Part shown: positions 12,401 through 27,400 of the stretch, in pieces
How positions within the stretch are numbered: the stretch's first letter is position 1
Layout: each line of letters opens with the position of its first letter
From: Syngnathus acus
Taxonomy: Eukaryota; Chordata; Actinopteri; Syngnathiformes; Syngnathidae
Direction: 5' to 3'
Length of the DNA: 64,000 nucleotides
NCBI RefSeq assembly: GCF_901709675.1
Contig: NC_051095.1
Location: forward strand, 10,241,956 to 10,305,955
Program-made: the position numbers and the translations under genes
Notes under the pieces: model-generated
What the model was told of the DNA's origin: nothing
The model's database searches: none
What the model saw: the letters and a program-made list of their open reading frames with translations, nothing else

Positions 12401-15400
12401 AGAGCAGCAACACACATGTATACAAGAAACAGCATGTGGTCATAACAACAACTATTTCTGTAAATTTGAGAACACCGTAAACTTATTTGTGTAGTTTGGA
12501 GCTTTTTCTTTGTATGTTGTAAAATATGAGGCGTAGGCTCAATAAGGTTGAAAAACCAAGCTAAGCCTATTTGTTTTTCAGTCAGTTTCACTGCATCTTT
12601 GTGGTTGCTCTAAACATGAGCCCGTCCGTGAGAGTTTAATCCCGGATTGGGATCCATTTCTCTAGGAACAATGTTCTATCACTAGAGGCTATTTTGGCGG
12701 TTCACACGATCCAGCAGTGAATTAAATGCTGCTTAATGTCACGTTTTGTGTTTGCCTGTCACAGCGTAGATATTGTAACATCATTGGGAAAGACGCAGCA
12801 TACGTTATGATATCAGTATCTTATAATGACCATGAAATGGTATTGCATCATTATCAGTCAGGGTACAATGTCAACACAACAGCCTTTGATAACATAATAT
12901 ATACCTGTAAAATTTTCTGGATGTAACTCACAGCTTTATTGTTGTAAACTTTAAAGGCCCCCCAAAAATACATTATTTTCTCTCTTGTATGTTTTTAAAT
13001 TATTCGGACGATTAATCGGTTGTTGCAATTCTATTCTGCCAAACATGGGATTCGACATCGGCTTGAATAAATTGCCATTGGTTGGGCCCTAGTAGCAGAC
13101 AAAAGACCATCGGAGCAACCACAACAGAAATAAGCTCGATCACGACGTCACAAATAGGAAAGCTAGCAAAGGGACGACTCAATTAACGGATGCATTCAAA
13201 ATGGCAGAAAGATCGGACCCTTCCTCCGGGTGCTGCCGAGGATTGTTTCATCGTTGTTGGCTTGGGGGGCTGCATTCGGGTCATCGGAGGAGAAGCGAGG
13301 CGGCCGAGGCGAGCGTAGATAGCAAGTCATGCGTTCCTGCTTCCTTTGTTCCGCTTGGTTGGCGAGTGCAGCGCCTTCTCTTCACTAGTGGACGATAAAC
13401 GGCCTGACTCATCTCCGTCACCAAAACCGCTTCCTTTTTGGATGCGCCAACCACATGGTCCAAGAAACTTGAATTGAGGCCAAGGATGTTGAACTAAACA
13501 AATAACTTAAATGGGTGGGGAGGGGGGTAAATTGTTAACACAAGAAAATTGGATTCTGTGAAACCCCAACCCACATTTCGGGTTCGAAAAATGCGTAACC
13601 TCTAACAATGATGCCTGAGAGCCAGGTCACCAGCTTGGACAACTGGAAGCGCCATGGATGACCTACCTCACCACTAATGATCCCACTTCTGACACCGTTT
13701 GTCAACTTTCAACCTCTTTAACGTCATCTTGGGTTTGTTTGTATGGTAGCGTAGCCCTGCATTGAGGCCTATGGGTTCATTCAACGTTGCATTGGTTTGT
13801 AATGTTGCATCATAGCAAGTAGTGACTCGCAGCTACTACGATGTGTCACCTCGCACCCATGTCACAGCCAGTGTCCCGCTTGAGCTTAGCTGACGGGATG
13901 GCAGCTCGTCTTCGTGTGTGTGTGTGTGTGCAGTGCGTACGCCCATCAATGTGATTCCCACTCGAGGGGGAGGCTGTCATGCCGCAAACATGCCACCGTT
14001 TTCTTTTTTTCTTCCTTCCCAGATGCTCATGCGGTCAGCCGAGCGCACTAGCAGCTGCGCAATTGAGCACATTTTTTTTTTACTATTACACGGGAGGCAG
14101 GACGCATCTGGTGAACATGCTAAGTGCTCGGGGTGCGACAGTCCACGGCAAAATATTGAACCCTTTGGTCCGCGATGCACATGACAATACGCCTTTATGG
14201 ACCGCGGTATTTTGGTATTTTACACGGATGAATTTACAGGCCACCGTGTATGTGTATGTGCCTGTCTGAGCTGGTAAAAAGCCCGTCTTCCTCTGTGAGG
14301 TCATGTCCAATTGCTGTGGTGCTCGGGTCAGCACTCACGCGCTCTCGTTGCTTGCTGTAACTGAAGGTGGGTCCGTCCAGCCATTGGGTTAGGGTCTAAA
14401 TTTGAGGGTTATTGGTTACATTTCCTAATACGGTGTCAAACCAAAGTCAGTTTTTTTAATCTGTGGTTGTGGTTTTGAAGTAGGGTTTTAAACTAGGCCT
14501 TGAATTGGGTAGTAAGGTTTCAAACTAAAGCCAGCATTTCAAACTAGGGTTAGGGGTTTGAAGTATGGTTTTAAACTTGAGTTTGGATTTCATAGACGAG
14601 TTTAAAACTAATGTAAAGGTTTCAAATTAAAGTTAGGGTTTCAAACTAGGGTTAGGGTGGGGTTAGGGTTTAGCGTTGCCGTTATTGGTTAAGCGTTGTA
14701 GTAGGCTTTGAAACTAAAGCCAGCTTTTCAAACTAGGGTTAGGGTTTCGAAGTATGGTTTTCAACTTAAGTTTGGGTTTTGTAGAGGGGTCTCAAACTAG
14801 GGTTAGGGTCTCAAACTAGGGTTTCAAATTAAACTTTGGTTGTCTACTAGGGTTATGGTTGTGTGAGGGTAAGAAGTTAGGGTTCAAAGTGTTGAAATCA
14901 TTATTTAAATAAATCCCAGATTTAAAGAAGTCCTGTTAAAAAGCAAAATTTCGATTGAAAATGTTTATCTTTTTTGTACGCACAAATAGGTGTATTGAAA
15001 ACCGTGGCGCAAAAATCGACATACAGACGGACTGTGGGTTATCTGTCCCATTGCTAGGTAGGAAAAAACTTGTGTTGTGTAAAAGGCAGATTGTCTCTCC
15101 ATAGTAACAGATTCTATGGTAACAGTTCTGACCTTGTGCGGAGGTGTTTATTTTGCAGTGCTCATGAAGCAGAGGAGGAATATTGAAACACGCGCTATTC
15201 CTTGTATTGGTGGCAGAGTGGCAAATTGTTGCTTCATATGGTTTTGCTTAGTTGAGGCCATTGTCCAATGACTCTCGGAATTGAGTTTTTCGCTCATATT
15301 TCGGCCATTATTGATAGATGTTTCATTATCATTGAAGTAAACATTGATTAGGAGACTTTGATACCACTCTTTTTCAGTCCTATACCAGTACGCGTATTAA

Positions 15401-18400
15401 CAATACCAAATACTGCTACCACTCGTACTCATATGCTGTTATGTAATGTCTATAATATGCTGTTTTAGTATGGTCTCCAATTTCAAACTAGGCTTGCCAC
15501 AAACGGCCTATCTACTTGAGAACCCACTTCTGACACCAGCGATATAAAAATGAAAGTTGAGTACCTCAAAATTGAATTTGATCATAAATTTAGTGGTTCG
15601 AAACACCTAAACATTGACCATCGAACTAAAGCGACTGTTCGCCTGTTTCCAACCTAATGTTTGGTCCCACTTCTGACACAATTTTGTCACAGATCCACAT
15701 CTCAGCCCCTGCCTTTGAACTCGTTTTCTGGAGGAGAGAGCAGGCTGATATTAGAATCTGGTGGCGTTTAGAGCCTCAAGTCTGTGCTTTTCGAAAGTTT
15801 CTCTGGGATTGGAAAAAAAATGAGAGCGTCAGCAAACTTGCCGGTTTATGCCGAGCGGTCTTCCTTTCCCACAGTCCAATTCCACGTGGATTGTGATTCC
15901 AAACATCAAATTGGCAGAGATAACATCGCAGCCGAAATCCCCGAGCGTTTTTTTTTTGCTTTGTCGTCTTACAAGCGACGCAAGGCTGAATGAAGTTTAG
16001 CGGCGTGCCAGCGTGTCCCAGCCTGGCTTACATATTCCATATTTATTTTCTCCTGACTTTGTTCCGTAAGCCGGTTAGTACGGAGCTTAGCGGGCAGGCT
16101 GATATTAGAGTCTGGTGGCGTTTAGAGCAACTTGATTAGTTTTTTTTTTACTTTTCCTTGCGCATCCATCCATTCATTCATGTCGTGTTTCACCTCCTGC
16201 TTCTGCTTTTCTTCATCCGCCATCCAGAACATTCACAGACATTTTTTTCTTCCCTCGGTCTGAATTGCCTGTTTTATTTATTTATTTTTTGGTACACTTT
16301 CAGCCTTTTAGCTCATGGGGGCTAATGCCGAGCGAGTCATAAGACGAGAGGATAAGCCCCAGTCCTAACACCGAAGAGCCATGTTCAGCACTTTGAGCGT
16401 CGCTATGCTAATTTTATGTTTGAGCTGAGCTCGTTTGAGGTCTTCGAATATCATCAGAAAATAGTAGCTGAATATACTGTTGGTTGAAAATCTTTTTAAA
16501 TGATTATCATCAGTATTTGAAAGCTTGAGGAATTTTTGGTTCAGTCAATTCATCCTCTATGCACACAAGGTTGTGTTGTCTTGTTTGTATATTTCTCCAT
16601 TTAGTGATATTAAAATGTATTTGGGAATATTTTAAAATGGTTGTTATTGTGTGTCTTTCCTTTCAATTATTTAGCGCAGAATAAAACCCTAGTGGGAAAG
16701 TACATTTATGTGTATTCAATAATTTTAATTGGTTAGAAATATAAATAAAAATACAAAGAAGACTAATTTTTGTTACTGTAAAGCTATTTTAAGTTCTTCT
16801 GTTTGTTTGCTTAGGTCAATTCATGCTTTTTTAAATTAGAACAGCCCAAAAAACAAAGCTCCAGTCTTTTAATCTTGTCAGTATCCAGTCTTTTGATAAT
16901 TTTGTTAAGCTACTTCTCTTTTCTCCGCTTTGCTTCTGAATGTTGTTAACTGTTTGGTTTGTGAATGTAGAAATAATGCTGCCTCACCTTCCCTGGGCTT
17001 ACTTTGCCTCTTGCCTATTTGGTTGATTTTCCATATTGCAGGTTAGGTAACACTGGTATTGTTTTGTCATTGTAGGGGAAACCCGCCATCACACAAAAGG
17101 CTCAAAGATTCCCTTTTTTTCCCTTTCCTTCCCAAAGCCACGATCATTTTACACCTGGCCTCAAGCCGACAATAGACACTGACAAAAGCCATACAAAGTT
17201 GCCATACAAAGTTGCACAAAAACTGCCACATACAATAGGACACACTGACCTTTCCCAAACACTGCCATGTGTGCATTAAGCACCAGAAAATCTGTTTGAT
17301 AACTATGTGAAACACATTTTTAAATAGTCTGGCACCCGAAATGTATTATTGAGTCCTGTTATTTCATTTATGTACAAGGTGGGACATTTTGTAATGGTTA
17401 TGTATCAGAGATGCATATTCATGTTTATGTGAAAACGTCGACATTTTGAATGAAGCAACGGCCTCTGACTCACTGTGTATGACCAATCTCTTTCCATGAT
17501 GTCCTGCAGATCTTCTTATCAGACTGGCCAAGGACAAGTTTGGAGCCCTTCAGACTGAATATCAAAAGGTGAGTAGACAGACGTAAACAAACTTGATCCA
17601 CATGCCAATTTTTCCCCGCAGTGCGTCAAAGAAATTCCCCAAAGTTTGTTTCCCTGCACGCCATGCCATATTTCTCTTGCTTTTATGATTTCCTCTTTGG
17701 GTTGATGTTGTTGTTTGTGTTTGCGCCTGCTTTTTCTTTGACGCTTGTGCTTTAATTCTTTGTCTTCTGCATGCATCTTCTTCTTCTTCTCGTGAAACCA
17801 TCTGATATCTCCTTCAGCCAGAGAACATAGTGCTGAGCCTGCAGGTAAAATTTAAAGCTCAAAACAAACTTCACTATTCACCTTGCGGAAAAGCACTCCC
17901 TTTGTTTTACATTGTTATCCATAAAACGAAGAAATGCTTTTCATCCATTTAAGCAAATCATTTAATGCCTCTTCTTCTTAACATCATACAGGGAGTGATA
18001 TATTGTTTTAACTGTTCAAATGTAATGGAATCACTTTTTTTTTAACCAGAGGGAATATTGTAATGCGTGTTTAACTGCGTGTATTAACTGCACAGGCAAT
18101 ATTCCAAGTCACAATCGTATGTGCAAAAAGGAATTATGTTTAACTTATAAATGATTGACTAACACAAAGTTAATGTCATTCATTTCATGATTTTGACATT
18201 TTAAATCACACTACTATGTAACATTTAACAATTGTGCTAAACCATCCAAATATGTACGACCCCCGTCTAAGAAAAACATTGGATTTGAATTCTCTGATTC
18301 TGAAATATTCCATAATGCAATAATAATTTTTCTAGCATGGCATGTGCTAATCCATTCCAAAACATCCAACTTTGCAAATTAATATGTCAGAATATTGATT

Positions 18401-21400
18401 TGTGAAATTCCAGAAATGTCAACAATTATTTGCACGAATGCATATATTATATGAATAAAAATGTCCAAATATGTGCAAAAGCGCTTACCAGTTTGCAGTC
18501 TGGGGGTTTTAAGCTATTTTTCAAAAGTTAAATCATTGAAAGTATCTACATTTGCGCAGAAACATTCTGGGCATGCATTTTTGTTGTAAACCATTACAAA
18601 AACGTCTTCACTTGCACAGAAATAATACATATGGATCTGCATTTCTGGTCATCTTCACATCACTCTTTCTGGGTTTGCACTTTTCTGGTGCTAAACCACT
18701 GCAGCAATGTCCAGACCAGAAACCATTCTTAACTATCCTCATTTATGCATAACAAAATCTGTAAATATGCTTTTTATGGAGATAAACTATTTCAAATTGT
18801 AACAAAGTGTCGTCGGATTTTGAATGAGTTCGCTTCGAGCACGAAGCTGGAACCTTCTTCCCGCCCGAGGACGCACTAGCGGCTGTTTTGGTGATTTTTA
18901 AAATCTTAACTACAGCGACACGCCGCCACCTCATCTTTGCAGAAGGTCACATTCTTCCTTCGGGCTCTCGCCAAAACAAAGCGATCGTCCAAAAATAGTA
19001 AAAGCTGTAAGCTACGAAGGGGGGAAAATTTTTGTTGCTATGATGACAAGATGAGACAGTGAGTGGAAAATTCTGATTTGGTATGATGGTTTACAATACA
19101 ATTCATTCCATAAATTTGATGGGTTTTATTTTATTTTATTCTTTTTTTGAGCCTTATATTTAAGTCCAACTTTCTCTGCGGTTGCTCAGCTGGAAGTTCA
19201 TCCTTTCATCAAAAATTCTGTCTTGCTGCCTTCGTTAGTGATCCGGCAGCACCACAGGGATACATGCATGCATTGATCTGCGAGGCGTGCGCCGACAATA
19301 ATGCGCTTTGCATGGCATTGATCATATTTAATAACGCCGCAGAATGGTTCATTATTACTGCTTTCTTACAGGTTCAGCAATTTTTCACTGTGTACGCTAA
19401 TCCCATTTGTACTCACAATAGAGATGCCATTTGATTAATTCATCAAAGCGCCTCTAGCTTTTCTGCATCGTCCCTCCTTTCTTTCCTCACTTGCACTCAA
19501 ACACAAATGGATATTTGTTTTCAGATGATAAACCATCCTGAAATGTCCATACTGGTATATAAGCACATAGGGGGGATGCATATTCCGGTGCTAAACCATT
19601 CCAAAATGTCCACACCTGTAGATGTGCACGTTTGGATTTGCTGGTGCGAAACCATTTTAGAATGTTTCCACTTGTATACAAACACACGGTGATAAACAAT
19701 TTAAAATATCCATATGTGCGCACGTATTTACTGTATGGCTATGTTTTGTTTGGTGCTAAAGAGATTTGTCCGTATTTGCATAACAACAATAGGCGCTAAA
19801 CCATTCCAACAAATAATCCGAAACCTGGATGGTGCTGAACCACTCTTCTTGTACACAACTCAATGGCTACTCCTTGACTGTCATCCCTGACTCGCTCCCC
19901 CAGGCGCTCTACTACGAGGTGGGATTCCTGGTATGTGCGGCGGTGGGTGTCCTGTTCACCGTCCTGGTGCCTGTGGTGGGCCTCTTCTTCTGCCTGTGCC
20001 GCTGCTGCGACAACTGCGGCGGCGAGATGCACCAGCGGCAGAGGAAGAACGCCGACTGTCGACGAGGGCTGCTGGGAACTCTGCTCTTCTCCACCTCGCT
20101 GGTCATCACGTGAGTGTGCTACGTATATGGCGTAAAAACAGTGCACATCAAGTGCAAGTCTTTCGACACTAAACCATCACAGAGTATCCACAGAATTACA
20201 CAGCGCTGCATTTTTGGGTGCTAAAATGTCACAAAAATGTCCACATTTACATATAAGCACATACATTTTATGGTTGTAAAACTTTCCAAAATTCTAATCC
20301 ATGTATGGATTTATTTTACTTTTTATTATTTACTTTAATATCTCAAATCTTCTTTCCTCTTTGAAATAAATGGAAATGGCATTAATCTGTTCCAATCTCC
20401 CAAAACATATCAAGTGCAACAAAAAATGTTGTAATGTGGAACAATAGCATTCTACATTATTGTCCTTAACAGACACTGATTACATAATTCAGTGGAATGT
20501 AAAGAAATTCAAGTTTTACTCATCTGGCCATCATGCACTTTTACTCTGGGTGTTTCTGGTTCTATCTAGATTTAATTTGATTCAAAGTCTGAAGTGGGGA
20601 TGATTAAAAAATCAAAAAAGGCGCCATGAGGTTGGTTTCGGGCCTCCTTTCACTCCAGCGTCTCCTCCGGTCACTGGGGAGATTTAATAAGTAATGACGC
20701 TCCCTGGTGTCTTCTGGTCGTGCTTTGGAATTTCCAATAAGTCAGACTCTTTCCAATCACGGAGGAAAGTCAGCTCTCGTCAAAGTAAATACACCCCTGC
20801 CGCATTGCCATGGCAACGCTTTCTTTTCCCACTGACAAAAAGGCACCAGAACACATTACCAGTGTGTATGGATGTGGAATTTAAACATTTTTCAAGCTAC
20901 AGGCAATCGTTCTTTTTTTTTTTAACTTCGTGAGACAAAATGCGAGTTGCGAGCTTCAACTATGCCATCACTCAAGTATATTGACTCCAACACCTGACTG
21001 GAACGGATAAATTAAATCCATTGAGTTACAGGCTCGGTTACGAATTAAATGCGCGAGTCAAGCTACTGCTAGTATACTAGATTATGTTCGTGTGCTATTT
21101 TGGAACTTTTTAGAACCAAAAACTGCATACCCATGCAGGTTATACATAATTGATGCGGATGGTCATTTTACAATCCAAATGAGTTAGTGTGTGTGGGCAT
21201 ATTTTAGTTTAATACCAAAAACTACATCAGTGTGTTGTTGTTTTATGAGTGTAAACATTTTGGAATGCTTTAGCAGCAGCAAATGCATCAGGATGGCCGT
21301 CCATGTGTTTATACACAGCAGCTGACATTTTGGGACTGCATAGTATCTTTTTATTTTTATAGACAGAAAGATGGAATGGTTTTTTGGAACAGAAGATCCA

Positions 21401-24400
21401 TATGAATGTGTTTGCACACTTTGGAATGGTTTAATCCCAAGAGTACAGTACATGCAATGGATATGCATTTTCTGGTACGAAACCATGCGAAATGTCCACA
21501 TTCTCACATAGACATACGAGATGTTATATATTTACCTGTGCTAAACCATTCCAAAAATATCCAGATTTGAGCATATATTGAATATAGTGCTTATGTGCAA
21601 ATTGCACAACCCAATTTCTGCTCTAATTTGCCTCTTATGACTGAAGAAATTCCAACAACTAGACCGTAATGACATCAACGTTATTGTTGTTATTTTTGCA
21701 AATGCGTCAAAAGACAACTTGTCTCACGTCATTACCCAGCATGCATTTCCACGCTCTATTTTAGTCAAGGGCTGTCTAACACCATTAGCCCAAAAGGTCG
21801 CAGCATGACGAGTTAGGCGAACCCCCTACCACAACAATCCTACGGGGGTCTAATTAATGATAATGTCGACGCCACCTGCCCATCCTCAAATCCATTAAAT
21901 GCCTCCTCCATTGAACCCCGTAGTAATCCAAGATGAACATCAAACTACGACATTACTATTATTATTTTAATATCACAAAAAATAATTGGTGAAAAGTAGC
22001 TCAGAAAGTGTCCTGAATGAGCTCATGTGAATGGGTCTGTTTTATTTTTCCCCAATAACAAAAAAAAAAAAAAAAAAGTACAGGTCTTGGGAAGTGGAAA
22101 TGGTATCGGCAATCACACAATAGTGCATGAAAGATTCCAATAAGATGTTAGCGTTGCAGATGAATGGTCATCTGTGCGTGCAAATGCAGGACAAACATCT
22201 TCCAGTGACTCACAACGTGATAAATTGACTAACAGGAGGCGGTGAAATCTACTAAATGACGCCCGCAAGGGGTCCAAGCGTAGGCAGAAAATAGTCGCAG
22301 AGAGGAAAATATAAAAGATGATAGTGGGAAAAGGGAGTGTGCTGGCGAGGCAGGGGGGTGGGAGAGCACAGTGAAGCAAAAAAGAGCCATCCGTAGTTTT
22401 CTGTTCATGCTTTTCAGTGACGGCAATCTTATAAAGTCCAGCACGTATATTGCTAGCCTACTAGCACTCACTTTCAAAAAGGTTGATGACCCTTGATAAA
22501 AATGAATTTAATAAAACATGCATATGATTTTGTTTACAATCATCAATTGATCAAGTATGTTTTGATGATTCGTATTTGACACCAACAAATCTAAAGTCAC
22601 CTGCACGATTTCATGAAACAAATTCTAAAAGTGAATGTTGAGAGCGCCACCCAGTCGGTGACGGATAAGCAATGATCTTTCATCTCTCTTGGCCGAGAAG
22701 ATTTCTGTCTCTATAAATAGCTTCACTATAGAATATACTGTCGATTTGATCCTTCTTTTATTTCTTGAGTCCGCGATTAAGAGAAACCCGGAATGAAAAA
22801 GCTGCTTTGACTTTTGCGCTCTCTTCCATCTCTGACTCCAACAATCCTTTTCTTTGGGGATTACTTTTCTCTTTCTCTCAGCTTCAAAGCGGCTGACTGC
22901 ACTTGTTTTTAAAAAAGAAAACTTGTTGAAAGTACTTCGGGTCAAACTTAGTGGTTTCACTCGTTGAGCGCTGTTAAGGTAAAATGGCGTCAATGGGAAT
23001 ACTAACGAGAAGCGGCGTGACGTCATTTGCCGCCAACTCTGTTTTCAATGGGAATAGGTGGAGAAAAAAAAAAGATAAACTCATTACACGTACGGTATAA
23101 CCATACGTGCTTCTACATGCGAGTCTGAAATTGTGGTAAGGTTTATTGGTCACTCAGTAGATTTTATATTATCGTTGTCGAGATCCCTCGTGACTGAGTA
23201 ACAATTTTGATGTGTTTACCTGAATATGAAACTCTTCTTCCATTCATTTCCTTCAGGGAGAAACGCAAGCCTGTGACAGTGATGGTATCTTGGCAAATGG
23301 GGGATTTATTGTTGAAAACCTTTCTTTGTGAGAGCCAGCCTTGGCAGAGGTCTGCACTGTCCATGTGGCTGTGCTCGTTATTGTCTTGTTGTGTACAGAT
23401 GACGATGGAGGTTTACTTCCATTCTAGTGAAAGCAGGGAGGGGAGCCCGGCCGCTGAATGCAGGCCATTGTCAGCTTGGCTCCGAGTTTCAGAACCGGCA
23501 GACCGTGTCAACTCATAATAGTGGCCTACATTCACACTAGTTTGATGCCCTCCTTCTTCTTCATTTTCTGACTTACATGGGTCTGTTGGCTCGGATTCAA
23601 ACGGGAATTGCATAGCCTCTCTTAAATTCGTGGAGGTAAATGTTGCCCCCTCTAGTGGATGATTTGGCAAGGACAAGAAGACTTAATTTTGTGACTTAAT
23701 AATTAATTTCTTATTTCCTGTAGACATTTTGAATGGTCGATTGAGATAGTTCAATTATAAGATATCCTCACATCTACGATTTTAAATCAGTTATTAAATT
23801 GTCTATGTATGAATCCTAGACGAGTGCACGTGTTAAACAGGCAGATATAGAGAGCATCAAGTTCCAATTGCTCCATCCAGTCCCGCTACCTCTGGTTTAA
23901 GTTTTTGCACAAAAACCTGGCATTCCAACAGGGGTGTGTAGAGTTTTGACATCCAAAAGGAGATAGGCGGATGATTCAGATGATCTGAGTTACAAGGCAC
24001 CTGTTTGGTTTCACCCTGACTGAACGGCGACAGCATCTACAGGATTATACACGTTGCATGAATGGGATTGTAAACACAGAGGGGAAGACGGGGATTTTCC
24101 TGCAGGGTGTTCATCTCAGGACTGGAAAAGATGAAATGCGCTTTGTACACTCATTAACAACAGAAGAAAGGCCCGGGCCTCGCTTTGCACATTGTGTACC
24201 CCTTCGGAGAGAAAAAGACAATAGTCTTTACATCCTTCCTAAAGATTCAAGATGATCAAAGTTGGACGTTTGCAACTTGTGCGCTCGGAAACATGTACAC
24301 ACGCTTAATCTATAAATACACGTAGATATCTCGTCCTAGCTGTGAGCTGCTGAGCTGACAATTCTGCAGGGATTGAAGGTGAGTCATGAAAGTAGCTTAA

Positions 24401-27400
24401 TATTATGGGCTGCCGTCGCCTTGATGTTGCCGGAGCTAATTAAGCCTGAGACGAGCCGCTCGGGTCTGCCTGATGAGGGCAAAAGGACTGCAAGTTTCCT
24501 TTATATATGATGACAAGGTTTCAGAATAAAACACTGTAATAGATGCACACTGCTTTTTGGGGCGGAAATGGGGTTCTGCGTGAAAGGGACAAGCACATAA
24601 ATAATAGATCTTTTATTATGCAGCAAATTTGCTAACCCTAACTGCCTGAAAGAGGCTAATGTTCGGCTCATTGTGCGTGTGCAGACTGTAGAGGTGATGA
24701 CGTACTGGGGCTTGCTTGCTCCCACTCACAGGCAATGTGTTGTCATTCTTGGTTTTGCCAGGATTGGTGTGTTGTGCGCATACGCCGCCAACCAGACTCT
24801 CAGCGCTCAGGTCAAGAACATCCGACGTCTGGTCAACAGCAACATGAGGGACCTGCATACCTTCGCCAACGACACACCAATGGTAGGATGACAACTTTGG
24901 CAGGTTCACTACACTTTCTCAAAATGAAATTTGACTCCATGCGTTACATGACGTAACCTGCTTTCGATCAGGTCTCATTTGGAAAATTCCCCTTATAGGA
25001 GTCTCGCCCTGGGATTTGAAATTCTATTAAAAATACCCAATAGCCAAACTTTTAAAATAACCAACTTCTTGTCTTTCTGACGCGCGTTCTCGAGGCTTTT
25101 TAAGTATCCTGCCATGCTAAAAATTATACACCGTATTTCAAGTCATTAAATGAAAATGTTCACTTTCACACAGTAGCAGACTGAACATAAGACACCAAAA
25201 AAAAAAAAAAAAAAATCCGTCCATGTTTGTCAGTCATGTGCTGTATGTTGACTAAGTTTGCGATTTGCAGCCGCTCGCTCTAATGATTCAATTTCCAATC
25301 ATTGGTCTGAACATTTTTATTTTATAAATTCCTTGCGAATTTTCGTATGTCCGCTTGTGTTCGATCCACGTTGAAACTGGTGTCGGGTTGAATTTTATAT
25401 ACTTTTTGCGCTGTTGAGTGGTGTTCGGTACCTCTTAAATACATAGTGATGTACAGTACACGTTTGTTTGTGCTTCCTTTTTGCAGCAAATCGATTACCT
25501 CACCTCACAGTATGCCATCGCCAAAAACCAAGTCCTCCACGATGTGGAGAGTAAGTCCCCTCCTTGTCTAACTCCACCCTCTAGTGGCAAGCTACATAAC
25601 CACATATTACAATGATTCTAAATTACTACTGAAAACATAAGCAATACCTTGGAATGATATCCCAAAATATGATTTGATTCCTTATTTTTAAGAATTTTTC
25701 ATCTAATCCTTAAGAAGTCAAAAGCAACAACATTTTGATAGAATTGGAGCCTTTCAGAAAGGCAGCCAATTTAACTTGAGTTTTCCAAATATGTTTGATT
25801 CCTTGCCTACTATAAATATTTGTCATCATTTTTACTTTATAGTTAATTATCAAGAACATAAACCTAAAGCCAAGATGTTTGCCAAAATGTTCTTCTTTCT
25901 TTCTTTTTGTTCCTGATTATAGCAACTGAAAATCATACAGCACTGCCAAAAGATTATCTGTTAATGACCTTCTGTATTGTGTTTTCTTTTAATATCTTGT
26001 TATTTCCTTTTGCTGCACAGATATAGGTCCGCTATTAGGTGGAAGGATACGCGACGCATTGGATCAGGAGGTGCACCCGGCTTTGGACGCCGGGCTAAAA
26101 ATGACAGGAGGTGCGTATGAGCTCCCAGTTTCATATCCTGTAGTGATACCATCAGGATGGCAGCAATACAAATAAAGTCGTATTCTTTTTGTGAAGGGAT
26201 GGTGAGGAGAATTCATCTAAACACAAATACTCAAATATATACAATGGGAAAAAAAGTCTACATTAGTAAAGTAACAAAAAATCAAGTAAAAATAATGAAC
26301 CAGTATCAAGTAAAATAATAGATTCAATCTATTTAAAAAATATATTTAAAAAAAAAAAAGCAAGAATGTTTTTCTTTTTAATTTAGTATCAAGTAAAATA
26401 ATGATTTTAAAATGCAGGTCAAATTGTGGGAAAACTGTTAAAATAATAAAGACAAATCAGGTCAAATATTCTAAATATTAAGTTTTTTCACTAAAATGTA
26501 AAACAATTGAAAAGCTAATAATGTAAAAAACTAAAATAATTAAAAATTAAAAATCTTACAGAATAATTAATAACATATATTTTTAATATATTATGTAGTT
26601 AGTATTGACAAAAGTATCGAGTTAAATTCTTGAATGAAACAATTTTTAATAGACAAATTAACCAAAGTAATAAAAAATCTAGTGAAATAACAACAAAGAT
26701 TAAAAATAAAGTAAAATAGTAAAATAATAAAAAGTAATCAAACAATGAAGAAATCAAGTGAATCAATAAATTGTATCAAGTTTAAAATAAAATGAATCGT
26801 GAAAAAAGCGCATGTAATAAAAAAAAAGTGAAGGGATTTTTTCTTTAAATAATGGAAGTAACTAAAAAGAAGTAACTATAGAGATTGTTGTTGTGTATTT
26901 TTTCAAGTAACAAATGGTGCCTGCTGTAATCAAAATCAGTTAATGATTCTGTGATAACATTTTGATTATGTCATAGTTTAGCCTCTTGTTTTTTGCTTTT
27001 CTTTCATTTCGGTGGATTGTTGTAAAGTGAAAATCGACCGAGCCATTAAAGGTAAAAGGAATTGAACCACCGCCCCCAATTGAACCTCAAGTCTGGTTTT
27101 CCCCTGGTGGTGTGCCCTCCCCAGAACCTCAACCCTCGGTCCCCCTTCATGGCCCCCTTATGTCGAATTAAAGACCCATTTGAACATTAAAACTGCACTT
27201 AGCACAAGCTTATCAAGTCTATAAATAGAGACTATAATTTAGAGACTTCAATTTCCATCTTCTGTGACTGGTATCATGCATCTCTTTGTGTTGTGTGACA
27301 CGAAGGAGTAGGAGTAGGAGATACGAGGACTCGCGAGCTTTTTGTGTGTGCTGTTTGATTGAGGGAAGATGAAGTCAGCTTCAAGTTAGCTTCTTGCAAG

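Noticed and set aside
22625-23026. 133-codon minus-strand ORF in prom1 intron 4
   Set aside because: No family motif, splice support or codon bias; length is within chance for this much sequence.
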